Positions 11,914 to 23,080 of a stretch of DNA of 64,000 bases are shown here, piece by piece; the first letter of the stretch is position 1; every line of letters begins with the position of its first letter. Position numbers and translations under genes: made by a program. The notes under the pieces are model-generated. The model did not search any database. It saw only the letters and a program-made list of their open reading frames with translations, and was not told the origin of the DNA. The stretch comes from Nicotiana tabacum. Its lineage: Eukaryota; Streptophyta; Magnoliopsida; Solanales; Solanaceae. Location: assembly GCF_000715075.1 (NCBI RefSeq), contig NC_134085.1, forward strand, positions 139,833,560 to 139,897,559, in the 5' to 3' direction.

Positions 11914-12531
11914 TTATTTTTCAAAAGCGAAAAAATGATGACATTTCTCCGAACACCTCAAAATAAACATACTTAGGGCCGCCAACATACTGGTCAACCT
12001 CTGTACTTCCTTCACACTTGTCAATTGGTCTAGGATGTCCTCGATGGCTTTGATCTTATCGAGATTTAATTCGATTCCTCTTTGAGAGACCAAAAACCCC
12101 GGGAACTTACATGAACCAACTCCGAAGGCACATTTCTCCGAGTTGAGCTTCATGTTGTATTTTCTCAAAATATCAAACGTTTCTTGGAGATTATTCAAAT
12201 GATCCCCTGCATTAAGAGACTTAACCAACACATTGTCAATATAAACCTCCATTACTTTACCAATTTGTTGTTCAAATATTTTATTAACAAGCCTTTAGTA
12301 AGTGGCTCCTACATTTTTAAGCCCGAAAGACATCACATAATTCGTGATAAATGAGGTATTTTCTTGATCCTCCAAATGTATTCTAATTTGATTATATCCA
12401 GAATAAGCATTAATATAACTCATTAACTCATACCCAGTCGTAGCATCAATCATTTGATCAATGTTTGGCAATGAGAAAGAGTCTTTGGGGTATGCCTTAT
12501 TTAAATATTTATGGTCTAATATTTGACACAC
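11914..12531 (-). pseudogene. Reverse transcriptase, Tat/Retand-type gypsy, decayed
   Basis: Two minus-strand frames carry RT blocks: DSFSLPNIDQMIDATTGYELMSYINAYSGYNQI (12295-12531) and EVYIDNVLVKS with a SEKCAFGV block (11914-12252). In the second the usual YxDD catalytic box reads YIDN, so the second Asp is lost. A stop near 12295 and further lesions separate the pieces. Order and orientation agree with gag-protease-RT-RNase H read leftwards. Confidence 0.8.
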
Positions 12532-13012
12532 ATTCTGAAATTATTATTCCTTTTAGGTACTACCACTATGTTAGCTAGCCAATCGAGGTAATTTAACCTA
12601 TATTTAGTAACCGGGTTACCTCTTCCTTGACAAACCTATTTCTGACCTCTGCTATCAGTCGTTTCTTCTGCCTTGCCGGATGGAAATTAGGATCCAAACT
12701 CAACTTGTGGACATCCACTTCCAACGGAATACCTATCATATCTGAATGCAACCATGCAAAATAATCGACGTTAGATTTTGGAAGTCAATAATTTTTAACC
12801 TGAGTTCGAGACTCAACCCCGTTCCTAAGTGAAATTTTCTTTCTAAGAACTTCTCGAACAAGGCCACTTGTTCGAGCTCTTCTGCGGTTGCTTTGGTTGC
12901 GTCTATTTCCTCTGATACCTAAAAAGATCTCGGTACCTGATAAAATTTTGATGACTCTTCTTCTTTACTATCTTCAATCGAGGTGGAAGAAGGCATCGAT
13001 CCTTGTAAATTA

Positions 13013-13357
13013 CTATTTGCTCATTTCTTTGTCCTTGTTACTGGACACGATTACTGCGTTCATCTCCCTTGCAGCCGGTTGATCTCCTATGATCTGCTTG
13101 GCCGCTTCCGATGTGGGAAATTTTAATAGTTGATGATATGTTGACGGCACGGCCTTTATTTCATGTATCCAAGGCCTCCCAAAGATCACGTTGTATCTCA
13201 TGTCACCATTTACCACTTCGAACATAGTGGTTTTCGTTATGCCTTCTACATGTATGGGCAGCAATATCTGTCCTCTGGTCATAACACTCGCTAAGTTGAA
13301 CCTGGCTAAAAGTTTTATTGTCGGAACTATACTTCCGGTTAACTTTGCTTGCTCCAA
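13013..13357 (-). pseudogene. Protease region, Tat/Retand-type gypsy
   Basis: The frame contains LPIHVEGITKTTMFEVV and YNVIFGRPWIHEIKAVPSTYHQLLKFP, the GRPWIH...PSTYHQ stretch typical of the protease/RT junction of Tat-lineage elements. It lies between gag and RT in the same orientation. The classic DSG motif would lie just upstream (about 13360-13450), where the frame is interrupted. Confidence 0.7.
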
Positions 13358-13769
13358 GACTCTCCATTGTATGATGTTGGCTAAACTTCTGGATCAACCA
13401 ATGCATGTTTAATTTTAAAATCTGAAATATTAAGAGATATTACCATAGCATCACTATGCGGTAGAAGAAGTCCATCAACATCCTATTTTGTGAAGGTGAT
13501 GTCATCCTCCGCATCTTCTTGGATCCTTTTTCCATGAGTTACCGATATCTTCGACTTCTTTATTGCTGAAAATGTCACCCCATTTACTTTATCTCCACCA
13601 AAGATTATGTTTATCGCTATACGAGGTGACCTCGCAACCAGTTTTGATGGATCTATGACATCTCAATTTTTTCCATAGTTACTCTTGGCCCGGTCACTTA
13701 AAAACTCTCTGAGGAGACCATTCTTCAATAGTGTTGTCACTTCTTCACGAAGGTGATGGCAGTCCCTAG

Positions 13770-15314
13770 TCATGTGACATGCGTCCCATGGAACTCACAC
13801 AGCAAATTGGGATCCCTTTGGCTAGGATCCGATCGGATTGGTTTCGAAAACCTAGCCTCCTTTATGTTCCTCATAACCGACAATAATTCTACCAAATTGA
13901 TGTTAAAGTTATAGCTGAATAACGAAGGATACATTAAATCTTGGGACCCCGACACCTCTTTCTCCTGTAAAGTTCTACTACTCCGACCATGATTCGTTCT
14001 TCTATCGGAAGAAATCTATAGAATGACCGAATACCTTTATTTCCTTGCCGATAGGCCCTTTAGTAAGGCTGAAAGCGACTTCTGGAAGATCTCTAATCTG
14101 CATCAATATCAGCTTTAAACCTTTCCTAATTCCGATCACTATTACGCCCTTTGGAAGTCACCAAGGAACCCAGTTGATCATCTTTTATTCTAATCTTTGA
14201 TTCGTAACAATTGTGCTCATCTACCCAAATAGTTGCCTAAAACTCTAACAAGCTCTCCTTCAGTTTCCTGGAGGCATCAGATCTCAATGGGTTAAGACCT
14301 TTTGTGAAAGCTTCCGCTACCAACTCATCTGATGCTACCGGAAGCAACATCCTTTCCTTCTGAAATCGGATTACGAACTCTCGTAATAGTTTGGACTCTT
14401 CATTGGGTATTCTGAATATATTTGCCTTCCTTGATTGGACCTTTCTTGCTCTAACATGAGCTTTTATAAAAGAATTTGCAAACATTTCAAAAGAATCAAT
14501 AGAATGCTCAGGTAAAAGAGAATACCAAGTTAAAGTACCATTCGTCAAGGTTTCGCCAAATTTCTTCAACAAGACTGATTCGATCTCATGCTAGGCCAAG
14601 TCATTTCCCTTTACAACTGTAGTGTAGGTCGTGATATGTTCCTGTGGATCTGAAGTCCCATCATACTTCAAATTATCTGGCATCTTGAATCTTTTTGGAA
14701 TCAAATCTGGGGTTGCACTGGTTTGAACGACAACTACATATACTTCTTGGAATCCGATCCTTTTAGCACCAGCGGCACTCCCGAGATCTGATCCATCCGA
14801 TCATGGAATTCCTTAATGTTTTGGTCCATTAGTTCATGAATCTCATGAGCTCGGTTTTGAAATGGTCGTTTGCGTTGTTGTCGTTCCCAAATCCACTACG
14901 AGTACCTCAAGCCTCATTAAAATCAAACTCCTCCCTTGGAGTATTTTTACCGGTTCGTTGAACTGTTTGATTTGCAGGGACACTGGAAGGAATCCGAGCT
15001 CCTCCATTAGAATTATTGGAAGCATCCGATAGCACCTGTTCCAATTCTGTCATCACCTGGTCTTGTCTTGAGAGGTGATCCATAATTGCCCTTTGTTGCT
15101 CTCTCAAGATTTTGATTGTTTTAACAACGTGTTCATCATCTGTATCATCAAGAGTTGGATTCCTCACACATCGAGGATTTTGACTTTCGCGAATTGGAGT
15201 TATTTCATCTCCTTCATTGCGGGTTTCGCTAGTTGAATTATCATGTTGGAACACATCTTCACGTTCGTTCTGTACTCCAACATTATAGGAGTTGTTGACA
15301 TCGTTAGCTGCCAT
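13770..15314 (-). pseudogene. gag region, Tat/Retand-type gypsy, decayed
   Basis: The start is an ATG at 15312-15314, about 80 bp inside the primer site. The first frame (14907-15314) is polar, with a coiled-coil-like stretch around EHVVKTIKILREQQRAIMDHL. The frame at 14237-14572 has the retrotransposon gag core (GTLTWYSLLPEHSIDSFEMFANSFIKAHV). The last part (13770-13955) has CEFHGTH, the start of the zinc-knuckle-like CxxHG region. Frameshifts and stops split it. Confidence 0.75.
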
Positions 15315-15398
15315 ATCTGATTTTTCTTTTGCTAAGAAAGGAATCAGAACTTGTTAGTAACAGATGAATGTATCAAAGCAATTATACATTTATCTATG

Positions 15399-15417
15399 CC
15401 CCACGATGGGCGTCAAA
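15399..15417 (-). other. Primer-binding site, Tat type
   Basis: The minus strand reads tttgacgcccatcgtgggg directly after the LTR end. Tat-lineage elements carry a tggYgcccacYgtgggg-like site, so this supports the lineage call and fixes the inner LTR border at 15419. Confidence 0.7.
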
Positions 15418-15418
15418 C

Positions 15419-16055
15419 TGTTTACTCATAAAATAGTACAGTTAAATTTGTAACGTGGTTTATAGACACGCAAATTAATTTGATCCATAAATATGAAATA
15501 AATAAGAAAAGAAATAAGATTATACAATAAACTTAAAGGAAATACGAGTGGATATGAATTTAGCTTCTCCGATAGCAAAAACAAGAACAATATTAAGAAC
15601 GAAGTAAAAGAGCAATATTATATAATGAGAGCTGGTTTTAACTTTTGTGTACAAAGTGTTTCATGTCCTACAATAAATACTAGTTCTCCTATTTATAGTT
15701 CTATTGAGGGACATAAGATCCCTAATTCAAGCAACTCTTGAATGAGAATAAAACTGTTATTGATGGCCGCATAACGGTTGGCTATAAATGCAGAGATTCT
15801 CTGTAATGACTGCTCATTGAATGTTATCCGATATCATCCCTTCAAATCTTTGCTATTGGTTCCCATGCCTTCAGAGTTCACACATCACCGATCACATATT
15901 TATATCCAGTGCCAACTACTTGTTGACTCACATCTTACTTGTTCTCCGTTCCACGTGTCATCTCATCATTTGTCCAACTGTCACTATTTAATTTTATCCC
16001 ATATACTTATATTATTCACTAGTCTACTATTTACTTGATTACCGATGTATCAAAA
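15419..16055 (-). mobile_element. 5' LTR of the Tat/Retand-type element
   Basis: The inner end (TG on the + strand at 15419) abuts the primer site. A TATA box (tataaatagg on the minus strand) lies at about 15687-15697, with transcript-like sequence downstream. The outer end is placed near 16055 because element-like sequence fades there; I could not find a convincing target duplication, so this border is approximate. Confidence 0.55.
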
Positions 16056-16121
16056 GATATTGGCAAAAGAACAAAAGAAGTACATGAAACAACTCAGGAC
16101 TCTAGAAATCTAGGAAGTCAT

Positions 16122-16305
16122 ATAAAGGACAACCCGACGCACTAAGCTCCCTCTATGCGCACGGTCCGGAGAAAGGCCGGACTACAATGGTCTATTGTAC
16201 GCAGCCTTACCCTGCATTTCTGCAAGAGGTTGTTTCCACGGCTTGAGCCCGTGACCTCCTGGTCACATGGCAATAACTTTACCAGTTGCGCCAAGGCTCC
16301 TCTTC
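16122..16305 (-). mobile_element. tRNA-derived SINE with 16-bp target duplications
   Basis: On the minus strand the element starts ...ggagccttggcgcaactgg, an A-box-like sequence (tggcgcaactggtaaag), then has ggtcacgggctcaagcc, a B-box-like sequence, then the SINE body. Near-identical 16-bp flanks (aaatctaggaagtcat at 16106-16121 and aaatataggaagtcat at 16306-16321, one mismatch) mark the insertion. The family is a common Solanaceae SINE; I do not assign a subfamily name. Confidence 0.85.
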
Positions 16306-16321
16306 AAATATAGGAAGTCAT

Positions 16322-17198
16322 TTGTCTACTATATTACCCGTAGCTAGGAAACAATCTTATTTTCTATTAATAACTTAATAAAATGCCAATAAGAGCATAA
16401 TTTTAAGTTACAGAGAAATGTTATGGGGTAAATTGAGATACTTTTCTTGAAAAATCTATGGAGCATGGACGGATCCACCCTTTAGGGCGATTATAGTATG
16501 TCACCACTTAGGTTCGCAAAATTATCATATATTTTTCTTAAACTGGATTAAATATTTGATCCTATCACCCCTCAGTTACAAACTAGATAAAGGTGCCATG
16601 ACTGGTAGACCTTTTGAATTTTGAAAGCTTTTCTAGTGTATAAATTCAAGTTCGAATTCATCTTGAACCTTGCATGACTTTTTTTTTCGTTGTGCTTTTA
16701 TTTCCATTGTCCCAGTCATTTTCTTTTGGCTACCTCCCAATTTCCTATTTTTCATTTATTATTTTATATATTTTTTCTTCCATTCTAATATTTTATCTGT
16801 GATCTTTAGCAAGAATGCTAAAAAAAGAGCCTCCAAAATTTAAAAAATGTCATAAAATAAGCATTTCTCTTAATCTGAAATCTTTTAGTTTTTTCTTTTA
16901 AAATAAAAAAATACGAGTGTCGAACTTTTGGATTGAGATCAATTTAATTTTATAGTTTTTTATTATAATATAAAAATTTGAGTTATTCTATGATTATTAA
17001 ATATAATTTAAATCTCTTTATTATTAAATTATGATAAATATTTCACAAGCATTGCTTAGATAAATATGAGATTTATGATTTCAATTTTTGGGATCTTGTA
17101 GTTTACCTAATTTTGCATTCACTTATGGGGTATAATTTATCTATTGAAGATATTTTTCAATTTTTCTTATTCTGATTGTGGAATCTCCTTATTGAAAT
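16322..17198. other. Intergenic, no gene recognised
   Basis: A/T-rich sequence between the SINE and the solo LTR. I see no ORF with a known domain. The stretch around 16459-16640 looks like decayed repeat sequence but I cannot name it. Confidence 0.5.
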
Positions 17199-17540
17199 GT
17201 TATTGTAACAACCCGACCAGTCGTTTTGCTTTCTAGAATCCTGTTCCCCTAAATAAGACTTTCCATACTTGCTTTTACTATTTTATAACTTGCGGGAATG
17301 ATTAGTTCGGGATTTGGAATGGGGCGGGTTGAAATCGGAACACTTGGTTCCTTAATGTTGACTTAAAAGACCAACTTTGACTTTGGTCAATATTTTGAGT
17401 AAATGACCTCATAATCGTGATTTGACGGTTCCAATAGGTTCGTATGATAATTTTGGACTTGGGCGTATGTTCGGATTGGGTTTTGGACAACCCGGAGCTT
17501 TTTTGCGCCTAATAATGAAAGTTGGTTCTTGAAGGTTTTA

Positions 17541-18710
17541 GACAACAACAACTACCCAGTAAAATCTCACATAGTGGGGTTTGGGGAGGGTAATGTGTAC
17601 GCAGACCTTACCCCTGCCCCGGTAGGACAGAGAGGCTGTTTCCGATAGACCCTCGGCTCAGAACGACGGAAATAAAGAAAAACAAGGAAAACAAGAAAAG
17701 AAAAGAGAATTCATTAGTAACTCCAGTAAAAAACATTATAGTAACAGAAACATAAAAATCAAAAGATGAATGACATGCAATAACAGTAACCAGAGTCTAA
17801 GGAATCTAAGATAAACAACAAGAATAGTGTGAGTTCAACATAAACTGCAAACCATCTAAGATCAACCCTAATCCAACCCCGCCTCACCCCCAACATGCAA
17901 TAAGGAAAGCTCCACTACCCCTATCCTACAACTCTAATGTTATTCCTCCAGGCCTTCCTATCAAGGGCCATGTCCTCGAAAATCTGCAGAAGAACCATGT
18001 CCTGCCTGATCACCTCTCCCCAATACTTCTTAGGTCTCCTTCTACCTCTTCTCATGCCCATCACGACCAACCGCTCACACCTCCTCACCGGAGCATCGAT
18101 GCTTCTCCTCTGCACGTGCCCGAACCATCTGAGCCTCACTTCCCGCATCTTGTCATCCACAGGGGCGACGCCCACCTTCCTCCGAATATCTTCATTCCTG
18201 ATCTTGTCTATCCTAGTGTGCCCGCACATCCACCTCAGCATACACATCTTTGCTACTTTCAACCTCTGGATATGGGAGTTCTTAACCGACCAACACTCTG
18301 CCCTATACAACATTGCTGGTCTAACCACCGCTCTATAAAACTTACCTTTGAGTATCGGTGGTACTTTCTTGTCACACAAGACTCCAGATGCAAGCCTCCA
18401 TTTCATCCAGCCCGCCCCTATGCGGTGAGTGACGTCCTCGTCGATCTCTCCATCCCCCTGAATCACCAACCCAAGGTACTTAAAGCTATCTCTCTTAGGG
18501 ATGACCTGTGACCCAAGCCTCACGTCCTCGCCTACATCCCTCGACTCAGTGCTAAACTTGCACTCCAGGTACTCTGTCTTAGACCTGCTCAATTTGAAAC
18601 CCTTAGACTCGAGAGTCTGTCTCCAAACCTCCAATCTCTCGTTAACACCTGCCCCCGTCTCGTCAATTAGAACAATGTCATCAATAAATAGCATACACCA
18701 TGGCACCTCG
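17541..18710 (-). mobile_element. 5'-truncated RTE-type LINE inside the solo LTR
   Basis: Flanked by a direct repeat tcttgaaggttttag (17526-17540 and 18711-18725). The minus frame 17921-18706 encodes the end of a reverse transcriptase: [10 protein letters not shown] (the catalytic FADD box with Ala changed to Ile), [19 protein letters not shown], and the C-terminal [10 protein letters not shown]...GRRRPKKYW block typical of RTE-clade LINEs. The 3' end on the minus strand is ...gtagttgttgttgt, the short-repeat tail expected of RTE rather than poly(A). The 5' end is cut just upstream of the catalytic box, so it was dead on arrival. Confidence 0.88.
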
Positions 18711-19958
18711 TCTTGAAGGTTTTAGAAGTTCTTTAAATTTGGTTTGGAACGGGTTTTTGTAATATCGAGGTCCAAATGAAATTCTGAGAATGGAAATAGT
18801 TTTGTAATGTTATTTAAGACTTGCACGTAAAATTTGGTGTCATTCCGAGTAGTTTCAGTACATTTCGGCGCATTGGAGGTAAATTGAAGAACTTGAAGTT
18901 CTTATATTTGATTCAATTGATTTTGGGGTGTGATTCTTAGTTTTAATGTTGTTTCGGGCATTCTGAGAGTTCGAACGAGTCCGTTTTATGATTCCAAACT
19001 TGTTAGTATGCTCGGACCAGGCCCCGGGGGTCCTGAGTGTCAAATGGACGAGGCTCGAACCAAGTTGGAAGTTTGGACAACAACTGAAGCTCCCCAATTC
19101 TGTCATAATCGCACTTGCGCTTGGCAAGCCGCAGGTGCGGGCTCGTAGGTGCGACTCACGAGCCGCAGGAGTGAAGCAGGGAGGACAGCCCAGGCACTAC
19201 AGGTGCGGAACTTGTGGCGCACCTATGCGACCGCAGATGCGAGGTCAATGGTCGCAGGTGCGAGCTTGTGCGCAGATGCAGCCCCTTGAGCTCGCAAATG
19301 CAGAGCTTGACCAGTAGGGGAAAAATGCGCACTTGCGATGGTTTTTCCGCAGGTACGAAATCGCTGGAGGCAGTGAGGTTCATTTAATATGGGACTTAAG
19401 CCATTTTTACACATTTCACTCACTCTTTGGGCGATTTTTGGAGCTTCTTGAGAGGGGTTTTCACCTAGCTTTTGAAGGTAAGTAATTTCTATCTAATGTA
19501 AGTTAAATACGTAGTTTATGGGTAGATTACAACATGTACATTAGTGAAAATCATGGGTTTACATAAAAAACTAGGTTTTTAATAAAAATAAAATTTAACC
19601 ACGAAATTTATTATGGAATTTAGTAAAAATTATATATTTACGTTCCTAAGGTCATGAGTAATAACTTTCTTCGAAAATTTCCGGAATTCGAGCACGTGAG
19701 CCCGGGGGCAAATTTTAGGAACCTTACATTTATGGTTGGGTAATCACTTAAATAGTTAGAATATGAACTTTTGAACATATATTGTTTAGATTTTACACTA
19801 TTTGAATAGTTTTGGATTGTTCGGCTCCGATTTGAGGGTTTGAGGATAATCTTGGACCGGAAAGTAGGCCTTGAAATGAGGTAAGTCTCTTTTCTAACCT
19901 TGTAAGAGTAAATTTACCCATAGGTGAACTAAATTAATATGTGTTGTTATTTGTGGGG

Positions 19959-19996
19959 GCTACGTACGTACAAAGTGACGAGAGTCCGTACGTAGC
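19959..19996. repeat. 10-bp inverted repeat gctacgtacg / cgtacgtagc
   Basis: Perfect arms at 19959-19968 and 19987-19996 with an 18-bp spacer. It could form a hairpin in the LTR transcript. Function unknown. Confidence 0.6.
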
Positions 19997-21128
19997 TACT
20001 ATTCATGTTATGTCAGGGTAGTTTTAGGCTTACACCATGCTTTGTGGGCACTGTTATCTGATGTTATTTGTTAATTGTATCGAATGGAACTAAGTTGAGG
20101 ATTTTAAGATTTCAAAAAGCTTCAAGTTGAATTTTATTTATTTGAAAAGAATCGAGAAAGGTCATGATTTATTGATAAATGTATATTTGACCGCTTCGCA
20201 AGCATATTCCGTGAGTGGAGTGAATCTTTCCATTACTCTCATGGAAGCGGGTCGTTCACCTCGGCAGGTTAATAGATGCATCTATGGTTCGTGCCGTTCA
20301 ACCCTCGTAGTGCACATTTTATATTTATGTTGGATCGGGCCGTACGTCCTTGGCTAACCTCGTGTGTGATAATAGAATTGGTAGTCCCTTTTGATATATG
20401 GTATTCTTTCACTTGAATTGAGAAGTTATTGGTTTTAAATGAAGGAAGTGATTTGGTTCTTTTATTTGGAAAAAGGATTGTTCAGTTATTTCTTATTTTG
20501 AGTTCTATTGTTATCTCTATATGACATGCTTAATTAGGATTTCATATTATCATATTGTTGACCCTTAGTAAGTATCGGAGTTGACCCCTCGTCACTATTT
20601 CTTCGAGGTTAGACTAGATATTTACTGGGTACATATTATTATGTACTCACGCTATACTTCTATACTTAATTGTACAGGATCTGAGGCAGGTGTATCTGGT
20701 TACCAGTCCGGCGCGCAAATTTGATCCCCATTTCAAGATTTCACGGTGAGATGCCTTCTGAGCCGTTCTACAGTAGCTGGAGTCTTCCTTATGTTATATT
20801 TTTCTGTCTATTTCCTTTCAGACAATAGACTAGTATTCTTTCGTATATTCTACTACAATGTCCACGTACTTGTGACACCAGGTCTTGGCACACACACTAG
20901 TAACTTATAATTTTGGATTTATTTTCATGATTACGATTTGCACTCGTTTGCTTCCGTTTAATTATTTTACATTTGCAAATTTCTAAACCCTTTTAACAAT
21001 GAGGAAATGTTATCCACTTAGTAATTTAATTACACCGAAAACCCACTAGATTGATTAATGTTGGCTTACCTAACAACGTTGTTGGACGCCATCACGGTCT
21101 ATCATAGAAATTGGGTTGCGACAGTTAT

Positions 21129-22577
21129 TTTACTTGTGCAAATTTATTTTTAGCATACAAAAAAAGATGTAATCCCCTAGTGAAAATATTGATTTTATTT
21201 ATATTGTTAATAATAAAGGTGTGATTCCTTCTTTAAAATGCTAAGTTGCAACTTGAGGTCTAAGATGTAATTGACAGACAACAACAATAATAACATATAA
21301 GTGAAACTCACAAGTATGGACTAAAAAAAGAGATATAATTTTCATATTTGCAAATAAAAAATACTTTTTAAATTGCCCGAATAAACTAAAAAATAAATCG
21401 ATCAAACGTTTCGAACAAACTCTATATTATTTATTACTACAAGGTATAAATTAAAGGAAATTGGGCATCCATCACCTCCAAATTCTAAATTCGCCTCTAG
21501 TTATGCAAGGGCAAGTATGAGAGAATTTATTTGTATAAGGGTATAAATGGAAAAAATATATATTTTGAATACTTTATTAAGATTAAAAAGAAAAAAAACA
21601 CATGTTTCATGCAAGATTTTGTTTACTGCAAAAGGTACAATTTTACCCTCAACTTCATGGTCCCGGTTCCAGCAGTAAGAAAAAGATTGTAAAAATCTTC
21701 TACTGTATTACGTTAGATTTCGCATTGAATGCTTCAATGTCAAATCCTTAAACCCACAATTTTCAATTCCAAGTTGCAAAGTAAACAACTACTTGAGAAT
21801 TGAGATTTACGTTTTGGGTTACCAGACCTCAAATCCAATTTTAACCTCCACAGCTGAATTTTGCAGTTCTCACTGCACTTGGAGAATCGAACATATCCAC
21901 AGAGGCAAGATTCTTCTTTTCATTCTCCCATTTCGTTTCTATGCAAATCTTCGATTTTGACTTTTGAGGAAATAGTTTGTTTGGGTGCTGACTGATGAAT
22001 TAATATAGGCTGTCACTTTTTGACCTAAACCTGCTCTTGGTCTTAACTTGCACGTCAAATGAGAGTCTTTATATGGGCTTTGTCGTTGTCTGAGAAGAAG
22101 AATAACTTCGATTTCTCATCTTATTTGTCCTATGCGGGATTCGAGCTTGCAAATTTAGAACCCCGATTATGATGATTGCTCCGACGGGTTTAATGGGTTT
22201 ACTCATTCGCGAGATTACTGATAGGTTACTGTTTACATAGTTCATTTATGTTTATGTGCTATTGAGGTTCAATTCAATCCTCCACGTTATATTTCAGGAG
22301 GAAAGGTGCTACACTGTATATACTAATTTGCCAGCTTATATATGAATGGATCAGTTGATTGAATTGAACTCCACTGATAATTCAGTTATTTTCCCTACAA
22401 TTGCCTATCATGATGTTAGGAGCTGGTATAGTATGGTATCAATCACACACGCTTCAATTCGAATACTGCATATGCATCACCAGCTGGATTCAGCTATACG
22501 AATCCTCTGTATCCATCTGGTTTTATTCCAATACTAAATGATTTGTCTTTCAAGGCCAAGTAGGATTCTTTAGAAAC
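21129..22577. promoter_or_regulatory. Upstream region and probable 5' UTR of SEC63
   Basis: This separates the solo LTR from the SEC63 gene. The segment 21820-22010 is pyrimidine-rich and leader-like (ttcttcttttcattctccc at about 21910), so a non-coding first exon with a 5'-UTR intron is plausible: a clean intron acceptor (tttttgcag at 23035-23043) lies just upstream of the SEC63 start codon. I cannot place the donor or the TSS. Confidence 0.35.
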
Positions 22578-22589
22578 AGTGCAGTGTAG

Positions 22590-22876
22590 ATTGTCTTGAT
22601 AAAGTAATAATTTTTACTAATGAAATTGGGCAAAAGACACTTGTATACAAGAAGTATACCAAAAGTAAAAACCCAAACAAAAAAGTTGTTTTCCACCCAT
22701 ATAAGTAGAAATAGGGCAGTATCGTTGAGGTAAAAAATGCTAGCTGATTTATTCTGTCTGCCCAAGCCTTGACGGGCAGAGTTACCAGGTACCCGTGTTG
22801 GTGGGAGGTAGCAGATACCCAGTGAAATAATTGGATGTGCGCAAGCTAGTCCATACACCATCGTCATAAAAAAAGT
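22590..22876 (+). mobile_element. Composite SINE insertion with 12-bp target duplications
   Basis: Flanks agtgcagtgtag (22578-22589) and agtgcagtatag (22877-22888) differ at one base. The right half (about 22720-22876) is the 3' body of a common Solanaceae SINE (gtgttggtgggaggtagcag, gcgcaagctagtccatacac, then an A-tail). The left part (22594-22665) reads on the minus strand like the 3' end of an L1 LINE (tatacttcttgtatacaag then a T-rich stretch). Both lie between one pair of duplications, so they appear to have entered together or as an inverted chimaera. The L1 identification is tentative. Confidence 0.6.
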
Positions 22877-23080
22877 AGTGCAGTATAGTTAGCTATCATT
22901 ATTATCCACATCGTGCATCTGAAAATCCTCGACCACCGCAGGGTCCCTTGTATTTCTATCTTTTTGCATGTATTGTAATTAAGGCTGCTAACCCTACTTG
23001 GTACTGTTATAATCAATTTATTGATACTATCTCATTTTTGCAGGCTATAGCATCTATAAGCTATCTGTGCAGAAGTTCAC

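Larger units (their letters stand above)
17204..21123 (+). mobile_element. Solo LTR (gypsy type) with perfect GTTAT target duplication
   Basis: It starts tgtaacaacccgacc at 17204 and ends gggttgcgaca at 21123. The 5-bp flanks gttat (17199-17203 and 21124-21128) are identical. There is no internal region, so it is a solo LTR left by recombination between two LTRs. Subtracting the nested LINE and its duplication leaves about 2.73 kb of LTR. Cytosine/guanine-rich phrases with repeated gcaggtgcg occur at 19120-19330. The lineage within gypsy is not certain. Confidence 0.85.

Noticed and set aside
16122..16305. A functional tRNA gene
   Set aside because: A- and B-box-like sequences are present, but no cloverleaf acceptor stem is formed and the body and target duplications are those of a SINE.
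17937..18716. Three long + strand ORFs over the RTE LINE
   Set aside because: They are shadows of the minus-strand RT frame, which carries the recognisable motifs.
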